Shown here one piece after another: positions 44,289 through 51,680 of a DNA stretch of 64,000 nt; position 1 is the first letter of the stretch; the number at the start of each line of letters is the position of its first letter. Source of the stretch: Faucicola sp048551375 (GTDB taxonomy: Bacteria; Pseudomonadota; Gammaproteobacteria; Pseudomonadales; Moraxellaceae); NCBI RefSeq assembly GCF_048551375.1, contig NZ_JBLYZJ010000001.1:124001-188000 (forward strand), given 5' to 3'. Both the position numbers and the translations under genes were made by a program. The notes under the pieces are model-generated. The model was given only the letters and a program-made list of their open reading frames with translations, was not told the DNA's origin and made no database searches.

Positions 44289-45155
44289 ATGACCCAACAA
44301 TTTAACAGCACGGATAATTATATCGCCACTGATAGCCTAAAATTGGCAGTCAATTCTGCCATTGTGCTACAAAAACCACTACTGATTAAAGGCGAACCGG
44401 GGACAGGCAAGACCTTACTTGCCGAAGAAGTCGCCAAAAGCCTCGGTATGCCGTTATTGACATGGCATATCAAATCCACCACCAAAGCCGAGCAAGGGCT
44501 GTACGAATACGATGCGGTATCTCGCCTGCGTGATAGCCAACTGGGTGATGACCGTGTGTATGATATCGCCAATTACATCAAGGCAGGCAAGCTGTGGCAA
44601 GCCTTTACCAGTGAACAGCGTGTGGTGCTACTCATTGATGAGATTGATAAAGCCGATATTGAGTTCCCCAATGATTTATTGCATGAATTGGATAAAATGT
44701 CGTTTTATGTGTATGAAACAGGCGAAACCATCACCGCTGACCATCGCCCTGTGGTGATTATTACGTCCAATAATGAGAAAGAATTGCCCGATGCGTTTTT
44801 ACGCCGTTGTTTTTTCCATTATATTGATTTTCCTGATAAAAACACCATGCGTGAGATTGTGGCGGTGCATTTTCCCAATTTACAAGAAAGGCTGGTAGAG
44901 CAAGCTTTAGCGGTATTTTATAAACTGCGAGAGGTAAAAGGGCTAAAAAAACAGCCATCAACATCAGAGTTGATTGATTGGATTCGGTTGTTAACGGCTG
45001 ACGCCCTAGATTCTAGCAACAGTGGAGAGGGGGAAGGGACAGCTTTGGAGCAATTAACCCATCCCACTGGGGCGTTACCACCAATGGCAGGGGCATTGCT
45101 CAAAAATGAAAGCGATTTGAATTTATTGCAACGCTTGGGATTTATGCTTCGCTAG
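44289..45155 (+). CDS. MoxR family AAA+ ATPase
   Basis: AAA+ ATPase of 288 residues in the MoxR group (APE2220/CGN-like), which typically works with a CoxE-like VWA protein as a metal-insertion or folding chaperone. Walker A is LIKGEPGTGKTLLAEEVA, then LTWHIKSTTKAEQGLYEYDA (subfamily-specific), Walker B VVLLIDEIDKADIEFPN, sensor 1 IITSNNEKELPDAFLRRC, and a C-terminal lid. The likely partner (6017-7204) lies 37 kb away instead of next door. The MITE-like element sits directly upstream. Confidence 0.92.
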   Translation: MTQQFNSTDNYIATDSLKLAVNSAIVLQKPLLIKGEPGTGKTLLAEEVAKSLGMPLLTWHIKSTTKAEQGLYEYDAVSRLRDSQLGDDRVYDIANYIKAGKLWQAFTSEQRVVLLIDEIDKADIEFPNDLLHELDKMSFYVYETGETITADHRPVVIITSNNEKELPDAFLRRCFFHYIDFPDKNTMREIVAVHFPNLQERLVEQALAVFYKLREVKGLKKQPSTSELIDWIRLLTADALDSSNSGEGEGTALEQLTHPTGALPPMAGALLKNESDLNLLQRLGFMLR

Positions 45156-45182
45156 TTGGATAGATTTTATCATCAATAACCT

Positions 45183-46769
45183 TTAAAGTTGCTCGGCAAG
45201 TTGTTTGATGATGGCATCTAGCACTTGCAGGCGAGCAGTCAATTTGTCATTGGTGGCGATGATATGCCAAGGGGCGTATTTTGGGCTGGTCAAGGCTATC
45301 ATATCGCTTGCTGATTGCACATAGTCATCCCATTTGGCACGGTTACGCCAGTCTTCATCGGTGATTTTATGCTGTTTATTGGGGGTTTGCTCACGAGCCT
45401 TAAAGCGGTTTAGTTCCTCATCTTCGCTAATGGCAAGCCAAAACTTTAACACAATCGCCCCATTTTGTACCAAGTCTTGTTCAAAGCGATTGATTTCAGC
45501 GTAGGCACGTTGCCATTCGGTAGGTTTGGCAAAGCCCTCGATACGTTCGACCAACACTCGCCCATACCAACTACGGTCAAAAATCGTCACTCGGCTGTCT
45601 TGTTGTTGGTTTTTTAGGGTTTTGATACTGCGACTTTTTGGGTATTTATTTGCCAAAAATTCAATGTCAATATTACTCAATTCATCTTGGGGCAGGCGAG
45701 TCCAAAATCGCCATAGATAAGGGTGTTTAAGCTCAGTTTCAGTGGGAGCTGAGATGGGGTGAATCATGTATTCACGAGGGTCAAGGGTTTCGATAATGCG
45801 TTTAATCGCCCCACCTTTGCCTGCTGCATCCATCCCCTCAAATAGCATGATGATATGACGCTGTCCTCGTTCACGAAGCAGTTTTTCGAGGGTTCTTTGT
45901 TTGGCTTTCAGTTGTTTTTTATAGGTGTTTTTATCCAAAACCTTATTATCAAATTGGGTCAAGGATTTGGGGATAGGTGCTGGTTGAAATGTGATAGTTG
46001 GCGTGTTGGGGGTGGTATCGCTAGCAGGATTAGCCTCATTGGTATGGGCATTGGCTTGTTCAATCGCTTGTAAGGCGATTTGGGCAAATTGTAAATTGGC
46101 GGTGTCAAAGTCATCACCGTTGATTTTATGCCAGTTATTTTGTTTGGCAAGTAATTGTTGGCTAAATTTTTGGAAGTGTTTGCGGTGTTTTTTGTTTTGC
46201 CAATCAATATGATAAAGCTGTTCGGGGTCTGGGTCATTGTCGGTGAGGCGGTCTTTGAGGATTTTTTTATCCACGTCAAACCAACATTTGACAATATGGG
46301 TGTTATTATTGATAAGGTCTTGTTCAAAGGCTTGAATATCGTCTAGCATTTGGCGTAGGCGTTTTTCGTCCAGTTCGTCCCCACTATCAAACACAAATCG
46401 AATCAAGTCAGCATACCAATTGCCAAAATAAATCGCAATTTCACCGTGTTGCGGTAGCTGAGGCGTGTGACGTTGCCAAATGGGTTGGTAATGGCTGGGG
46501 TGGTAGCCCATGGTGGCGTGAACTTTGAGATAGCGAGCGTCAAGCCATCCACTCAAGGCGGTGACAGCTTCCCCTTTGCCTGCGTTTTCCATGCCGTTGA
46601 CTAGGATTATGAGGCTTTTTTTGGCAGATTGTTTGAGGTTTTTTTGGGCTTGTAATAATTGATAGTTGAGTTGGTCTTCAAGGCTTAACTTTTCAATGGT
46701 TTGACCATTTGAACCTGCTGAGGGGCTAGGGGATTTGGTTGGTGTTGAAAGCTTTTTTTTGTTTGACAT
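45183..46769 (-). CDS. pap: Polyphosphate:AMP phosphotransferase (tandem PPK2)
   Basis: Transfers phosphate from polyphosphate to AMP, forming ADP. About 528 residues with two fused PPK2 domains. The N-terminal domain has P-loop LVNGMENAGKGEAVTALSGW (degenerate); the C-terminal domain has IMLFEGMDAAGKGGAIKR, YLWRFWTRLPQ, FDRSWYGRVLVERIEGFA and WAKWDDY-like lid residues, and is the active half. This two-domain class II architecture matches Acinetobacter PAP. ATG 46769 gives better ribosome binding site spacing (AAGGA) than ATG 46775. It is divergent from the FFLEE-type gene. Confidence 0.92.
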   Translation of the reverse strand: MSNKKKLSTPTKSPSPSAGSNGQTIEKLSLEDQLNYQLLQAQKNLKQSAKKSLIILVNGMENAGKGEAVTALSGWLDARYLKVHATMGYHPSHYQPIWQRHTPQLPQHGEIAIYFGNWYADLIRFVFDSGDELDEKRLRQMLDDIQAFEQDLINNNTHIVKCWFDVDKKILKDRLTDNDPDPEQLYHIDWQNKKHRKHFQKFSQQLLAKQNNWHKINGDDFDTANLQFAQIALQAIEQANAHTNEANPASDTTPNTPTITFQPAPIPKSLTQFDNKVLDKNTYKKQLKAKQRTLEKLLRERGQRHIIMLFEGMDAAGKGGAIKRIIETLDPREYMIHPISAPTETELKHPYLWRFWTRLPQDELSNIDIEFLANKYPKSRSIKTLKNQQQDSRVTIFDRSWYGRVLVERIEGFAKPTEWQRAYAEINRFEQDLVQNGAIVLKFWLAISEDEELNRFKAREQTPNKQHKITDEDWRNRAKWDDYVQSASDMIALTSPKYAPWHIIATNDKLTARLQVLDAIIKQLAEQL

Positions 46770-46951
46770 ATTCATTCCTTGGATTTGTTAAAAATGATGT
46801 TCCTAAACCTTTACCTTACCATGATTTGAGCGAGCTAAACAATTTACAATTTGTGTTTTTGGGCATTTTGCATTAAGGTAATACGATTATTTTTGCACCA
46901 TCCATTTTTGACCCTATTTTTTATCGTTAACTAGCCTAAGCGAGCAATTTT

Positions 46952-47650
46952 ATGAGCGGATTTGAACAAATTGAAAAGCAATTAACCGAATTTTGGCAAT
47001 TTCCTTACCACAATGACCCAGTTTTGGCTCAAAAACTCTCAGAAGTCCAAGCGTGGCAACGTGGACGTATTCACCGCACCCACGAAGCCTTGTTTAGCCC
47101 TGCCAAACATCAAGCGATGGGCAAATTTTTGATTGACCAACTGTATGGCGGTGATAAATTTAATAGCCTTGCCAGTATGCTCGAACGTATGGTCAAAAAA
47201 GCCGAAAAATTACAAAAGTTTGTCCCTAACACTGCCATCGAAACAGGTCTATCAGGGGCAACCGAAGCCATTACTGCCATTCGTTTGGATATGCAGTTGG
47301 CTCAATATTTATTGAGTAATGATTTGCCTGTCAATGAAGCCAATATGATAACGGCTTATCAGCAAGTCAATGCCAAAGCCCAACGTGTGCAACAAATCGC
47401 TGACCTTAAAGCCATGTGTTATCGCAGTGATAAATATCTTAAATCATTTATTTTGCAAAAAGCCTTTTCGCTTGCCAAAAGCACAGCCTATAAACACAAT
47501 ATGCAAGTGTTGTATGATTTTATTGATGAAGGTTTTCAAGCCATCAAACCCATCAAAAGCATGGGAGAATTTATCGAGCCGTTTTGTGCCAAAGAATTGC
47601 AAATCATTGACAATGTGCATGCAGGCAAAGCCAATCCATTTGACGTATAA
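46952..47650 (+). CDS. FFLEE-motif-type conserved protein
   Basis: 232-residue soluble, largely helical protein that precedes ubiE in Moraxellaceae. The family signature is a segment like FLIDQLYGGDKF (about 68-79), in the stretch AKHQAMGKFLIDQLYGG, followed by NSLASMLERMVKKAEKLQK. The role is unknown; conserved position beside the ubiquinone genes suggests a link to that pathway or simple synteny. No signal peptide or membrane segment. A family A repeat begins right at its stop codon. Confidence 0.72.
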   Translation: MSGFEQIEKQLTEFWQFPYHNDPVLAQKLSEVQAWQRGRIHRTHEALFSPAKHQAMGKFLIDQLYGGDKFNSLASMLERMVKKAEKLQKFVPNTAIETGLSGATEAITAIRLDMQLAQYLLSNDLPVNEANMITAYQQVNAKAQRVQQIADLKAMCYRSDKYLKSFILQKAFSLAKSTAYKHNMQVLYDFIDEGFQAIKPIKSMGEFIEPFCAKELQIIDNVHAGKANPFDV

Positions 47651-47746
47651 TATTGTGAATTAAATCAAAAATCAGACTTTGAAATTTTGGGCGTATGCAA
47701 TACGCCCCTACAAAACTGTCTTATTTCTGGTTTAAACGACTGTATA
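47650..47746. repeat. MITE-like repeat, family A, copy 3
   Basis: TATTGTGAATTAAATCAAAA at the left and TTTCTGGTTTAAACGACTGT at the right are imperfect inverted ends. The central palindrome GGGCGTATGCAATACGCCC is at 47690-47708, followed by CCTACAAAACT. The left end overlaps the stop codon of the preceding gene. Confidence 0.75.
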
Positions 47747-47783
47747 AATTGTTAAATGTGTTAATAAAAATTTAGGAAAATTT

Positions 47784-48713
47784 ATGAGCAATAATACACA
47801 AAATAGTCAACAAAATACCAATTTTAGCAATGCCAATGACCTACCAACCTCAGTCCCACAAGGTCAACAACTGACCCAACCTGCGACCAAATCAGAAAAA
47901 CCAGTATCAAATTCTTCAACAGGCTTTGACCGTTCTGCGATTGTTAATCCACACACTGCCGAAACCGATGGTGAAGAAGCCACCCATTTTGGCTACAAAA
48001 CGGTAAAAAAAGCCGAGAAGCAAGAAAAAGTCGCCGAAGTCTTTACCTCAGTTGCCAAAAAATACGACATTATGAATGACTTGATGAGCTTTGGTATTCA
48101 TCGTTTATGGAAGCGTTATGCGATTAGTCTAACGGGTGTACGCTCAGGGCAACGAGTGCTAGATATCGCAGGCGGTACAGGCGATTTGGCAAAGGCGTTT
48201 AGTAAAGAAGTCGGTCGTACAGGTCATGTGGTGCTATCGGATATCAATGAGGCGATGCTAGAAGTAGGGCGTGAGCGTCTGCTAAATGCAGGCTGTAGCA
48301 ATGTGGATTTTGTGCTTGCCAATGCCGAAAACCTTGAGCCATTTGAGGATGAAAGCTTTGATTTGGTGACGATTAGCTTTGGTTTACGTAATGTTACCGA
48401 TAAAGATGCGGCATTACGCTCGATGTATCGTGTACTCAAAAAAGGCGGTCGTTTGCTGGTGCTTGAGTTTTCTAAGCCTGTGTTTGAGCCATTGTCAAAG
48501 GCGTATGATTTGTATTCGTTCACGGCATTGCCATTGATGGGTAAATTGGTGGCGAATGATAGCGAGAGTTATCAGTATTTGGCGGAGTCTATCCGTATGC
48601 ACCCTGACCAACGTACGTTAAAGGGTATGATGGAAGAGGCTGGCTTTGTGAATTGTGATTATCATAATTTGACAGGTGGTATTGTGGCGGTGCATCGTGG
48701 GTTTAAAAAGTAA
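47784..48713 (+). CDS. ubiE: Ubiquinone/menaquinone C-methyltransferase UbiE
   Basis: SAM-dependent methyltransferase acting on demethylmenaquinol or 2-polyprenyl-6-methoxy-1,4-benzoquinol. 309 residues, about 55-60 longer than the usual ~250. The extra N-terminus is Asn/Gln/Ser/Pro-rich and probably disordered. The catalytic part starts near THFGYKTVKKAEKQEKVAEV. SAM motif I is RVLDIAGGTGDLA, followed by NDLMSFGIHRLWKRYA, LVTISFGLRNVTDKDAA and LVLEFSKPV. It is followed four bases later by a small gene, then ubiJ and ubiB. Confidence 0.95.
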   Translation: MSNNTQNSQQNTNFSNANDLPTSVPQGQQLTQPATKSEKPVSNSSTGFDRSAIVNPHTAETDGEEATHFGYKTVKKAEKQEKVAEVFTSVAKKYDIMNDLMSFGIHRLWKRYAISLTGVRSGQRVLDIAGGTGDLAKAFSKEVGRTGHVVLSDINEAMLEVGRERLLNAGCSNVDFVLANAENLEPFEDESFDLVTISFGLRNVTDKDAALRSMYRVLKKGGRLLVLEFSKPVFEPLSKAYDLYSFTALPLMGKLVANDSESYQYLAESIRMHPDQRTLKGMMEEAGFVNCDYHNLTGGIVAVHRGFKK

Positions 48714-48716
48714 TTG

Positions 48717-49205
48717 ATGAATGATTTTGGTAAACGTGACATTTTCTTCAATCTTACTAATCTAAAACAAGCCACTAAAAAGATTTCTATTTACTTAATT
48801 TGTTTTTTAGTGGTAGTTGTAAGTGGGCTTTTTATTGTTGAAGAGGCTCACTTTCTCTTAGTTTTTCTGTTTTTAATGGGGTTGATTGGCTTGGTGGGTC
48901 TATGGATTACTTACTTTAATAGCCAAAAGAATTATCAATCTATTCCTTATTTAATGCTTGATGAAAGTGGTTTGACCATCAATGAAAATGGTAAAATTCA
49001 CTTTATCGGTTGGCAAGATATTGCCATGATAGACATGAAAATTAGCAACACGACAAATGGGCATAAAATTTATTATGCTATTGAAACTACACATCAAGAG
49101 TATGTTTTAAATCAAAATTTATTAGCTGATAAATTTGATGAAACTATTATTTTAATAAAGCGTTACGCTGAAAACTATAATAGCTCACTGAAATTTATAT
49201 ACTAA
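48717..49205 (+). CDS. Small membrane protein, STM3941-like
   Basis: About 162 residues with two adjacent membrane segments (ISIYLICFLVVVVSGLFIVE and FLLVFLFLMGLIGLVGLWIT), then a PH-like beta domain: LMLDESGLTINENGKIHFIG, WQDIAMIDMKI, YYAIETTHQEYVLNQNL. This order resembles the STM3941/YiaAB-type PH proteins. It is more AT-rich than ubiE and ubiJ and lies between them, so it may be a later insertion into the ubi cluster. No strong Shine-Dalgarno; ATG 48717 is used rather than TTG 48714. Confidence 0.65.
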   Translation: MNDFGKRDIFFNLTNLKQATKKISIYLICFLVVVVSGLFIVEEAHFLLVFLFLMGLIGLVGLWITYFNSQKNYQSIPYLMLDESGLTINENGKIHFIGWQDIAMIDMKISNTTNGHKIYYAIETTHQEYVLNQNLLADKFDETIILIKRYAENYNSSLKFIY

Positions 49206-49216
49206 AAGAGAATCAG

Positions 49217-49858
49217 ATGTTCACAGTTTTATTATTAGCTGGCGTGGAAAAAATCGTCAATCTTGCCCTTGCCACCGACCCCATCACCCAAGCAGGGCTA
49301 CAACCCCTAACAGCCAAATCACTCCGCCTTGTCTTGCGTGAACCCAATCTGCAATTTGACACAATTTTTAATGACAATCATATCCGCTTTGAGCCTGTCA
49401 GCCAATCTGTGTTTGAACCCAAAGGCACAGATATCGTCAATCAGCCTAACTGTACCGTAACCGCTGAAAACCCCAATCATCTGCTGTATCTGATGGGCGA
49501 ACCGCAAGGTAACTTACCGATTGAAGGTGATTATAAAGTGCTAATGCAAGTCAAAACGCTGATGGCAGGCTTTGACCCAGATATCATTGGCAAACTACAA
49601 CCCATCATCGGGCTACCGCTTGCCAGTCAGTTGACAGGGCTGATAGGTGGGATGAAACAAAACCTTAAAACACCACTCAAAGATGTATTTGCCGATATCG
49701 CAGAAATGGCAGATTGGAAATCGCCCAATCATCATGGTGCAGACGAACATGATGCCCTAAAGCAACAACTGCTAAAATTGCGTGCCGATGTCGAGCGTGA
49801 ACAGGCTAAATTAGAGGCTATTAAACAAGAGCAAGCTAAATTGATGGGTGAGCATTAA
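49217..49858 (+). CDS. ubiJ: Ubiquinone biosynthesis accessory factor UbiJ
   Basis: SCP2-type lipid-binding accessory protein that scaffolds the ubiquinone biosynthesis complex. 213 residues. The N-terminal SCP2 domain begins LLLAGVEKIVNLALATDPIT, with FDTIFNDNHIRFEPV and NCTVTAENPNHLLYLMGE. DVFADIAEMADWKSP lies before a C-terminal coiled coil (LKQQLLKLRADVEREQAKLE). The position between ubiE and ubiB is that of yigP/ubiJ. Confidence 0.88.
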   Translation: MFTVLLLAGVEKIVNLALATDPITQAGLQPLTAKSLRLVLREPNLQFDTIFNDNHIRFEPVSQSVFEPKGTDIVNQPNCTVTAENPNHLLYLMGEPQGNLPIEGDYKVLMQVKTLMAGFDPDIIGKLQPIIGLPLASQLTGLIGGMKQNLKTPLKDVFADIAEMADWKSPNHHGADEHDALKQQLLKLRADVEREQAKLEAIKQEQAKLMGEH

Positions 49859-49870
49859 TAACAAAAAATT

Positions 49871-49894
49871 GGGCGTATTCAATTCAATACGCCC
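49871..49894. repeat. Palindromic repeat (GGGCGTATTC core)
   Basis: GGGCGTATTGAATTGAATACGCCC-like palindrome with a duplicated TTCAA in the loop, followed by CTTGTTAAACTATCTGATTG, which resembles the family A right arm. The left arm is not evident. Confidence 0.55.
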
Positions 49895-50015
49895 TTGTTA
49901 AACTATCTGATTGAATAAACGCTAAAATCCTTAATTGCCTTAATATTTACATTAAAAAACTTTGGCGTTCATGCTAAAATCTGAGCAATTATAAAATTAT
50001 CATTGAGTTGCTATC

Positions 50016-51680
50016 GTGCTATTAACCCACCGCAAACGACTACTTGAACTGTGGCGAATTTCCGCCCATTACCGCCTTGATACCCACCTACCGCTTGACG
50101 AAAATCCACAGCTTGAGCCTATCGCACGGATGATTGCTATGCACCCTGTGGCATGGTTTGCCAAGCCCAATCCGAATGGTGTGAAGCTTGCGTTAGAGGA
50201 CATGGGGACGCTGTTTCTCAAGCTCGGTCAGCTACTATCGACTCGCCGTGACCTTGTGCCACCTGCGATTATTGAGCAGTTGGTGCATCTGCAAGACCGT
50301 GTTAAGCCGTTTGATGTCAAGATAGCCAAAGCCCAAATCGAAAAATCCACCAAAGAGGGTGGGTTAGGGCAGTCGCTTGAAAGCCTGTTTGCTCGTTTTG
50401 ATGAAACACCCCTTGCCGCCGCCTCGATTGCTCAAGTGCATACCGCTCGTACCCATGATGGGCGTGAAGTGGTAGTCAAAATCGTACGTCCGACCATTCG
50501 AGAGCAGATTGTCGCTGACTTTGAGTTATTGCGTGATTTGGCACAATGGGCTTCGGCTCGCCTTGAGTCAGCAAGGGCAGTGCATATCATTGATATTGTG
50601 GAGGATTATCGCCAAGTCATGCTCAATGAGTTGGACTTGACCCTTGAGGCGATGAACACCACGCAAATGCGAAATAATTTTCTTGGTTCATCCTTGATGT
50701 ATGTGCCAGAAGTGTATGATGCCAGTAAAAACGTGATGATAATGGAGCGTATCGTAGGCGTGCCGATTTCGCAGACCCATGTTTTTGATGAATTGGGCTA
50801 CGATAGGGCAAGCCTTGCCGAAAAAGGCTTGACGATATTTTTTACCCAAGTGTTTCGAGATAACTTTTTTCATGCCGATATGCACCCAGGGAATGTGTTT
50901 GTCGAAACTTTGCCAAAAGGGACAGAAAATCCTAACCCACGCTATATCGCCCTTGATTGCTCGATTGTCGGTGAATTATCCAAAGCTGACCAGTTAATTG
51001 TCGCTCGTCTATTATTATCCGTGATGAATAATAACTTCACTGGGCTTGTTGATATCATCGCTCGGGCAGGCTGGATTCCACCGAATACCGACCGCTATGC
51101 CCTCATGCGAGATATGAAACGTACCGTATCACCGATGATTAGCAAGCCGATTAATGAGATTGACTTTGCAGGCGTGTTGATGTCGATTTTGGATATCGCC
51201 AGACGCTATCATTTGGATATTCCACCGCAGTTGATGTTACTGCTCAAAACATTGGTTCATGTCGAAGGATTGGGGCGAGATTTGTACCCAGATTTGGATA
51301 TTTGGTCGCTTGCCAAGCCGATTTTGACAGGATGGGTAAAACAACAATTTGACCCTATGAAAAAGATGGGCGATATGCGAAAACAACTGCCAGAGTTGCT
51401 ATTAAGCCTGAATGATTTGCCATCATTACTTGATAACAGCTTGCAAAGTCTTGCTAATTTGGGTGGTCATCAAGACCAGCAACTGCGAGAGATTCAGCAA
51501 ATTCGAGCCGATATGCTCAAAAGCCGTCATCAAGATTGGGTGGCGATGGTGGGTTTTTTTGGGTCGTTGTTTATCGCTCAAATGCTTGTCAGTCATGCGA
51601 TGTGGCAGGTGAGTAGTTGGCTAGCACCGCTATTTTATGTCATTGCGGTGCTATTTGTGGTGTGGCGGTTGATGGGCTAA
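50016..51680 (+). CDS. ubiB: Ubiquinone biosynthesis kinase-like protein UbiB
   Basis: Atypical ABC1/ADCK-family kinase-like ATPase needed for ubiquinone synthesis, 554 residues. The KxGQ motif is in LFLKLGQLLSTRRDL, the Ala-rich loop in AAASIAQVHTARTH, the catalytic region in FFHADMHPGNVFVE, and the metal-binding motif is ALDCSIVGEL (DCS in place of the commoner DCG/DFG). Two C-terminal hydrophobic segments anchor it to the membrane (FFGSLFIAQMLVSHAM, WLAPLFYVIAVLFVVW). The start is GTG 50016 with GAG upstream. It is convergent with nrdA, with no gap. Confidence 0.95.
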   Translation: MLLTHRKRLLELWRISAHYRLDTHLPLDENPQLEPIARMIAMHPVAWFAKPNPNGVKLALEDMGTLFLKLGQLLSTRRDLVPPAIIEQLVHLQDRVKPFDVKIAKAQIEKSTKEGGLGQSLESLFARFDETPLAAASIAQVHTARTHDGREVVVKIVRPTIREQIVADFELLRDLAQWASARLESARAVHIIDIVEDYRQVMLNELDLTLEAMNTTQMRNNFLGSSLMYVPEVYDASKNVMIMERIVGVPISQTHVFDELGYDRASLAEKGLTIFFTQVFRDNFFHADMHPGNVFVETLPKGTENPNPRYIALDCSIVGELSKADQLIVARLLLSVMNNNFTGLVDIIARAGWIPPNTDRYALMRDMKRTVSPMISKPINEIDFAGVLMSILDIARRYHLDIPPQLMLLLKTLVHVEGLGRDLYPDLDIWSLAKPILTGWVKQQFDPMKKMGDMRKQLPELLLSLNDLPSLLDNSLQSLANLGGHQDQQLREIQQIRADMLKSRHQDWVAMVGFFGSLFIAQMLVSHAMWQVSSWLAPLFYVIAVLFVVWRLMG

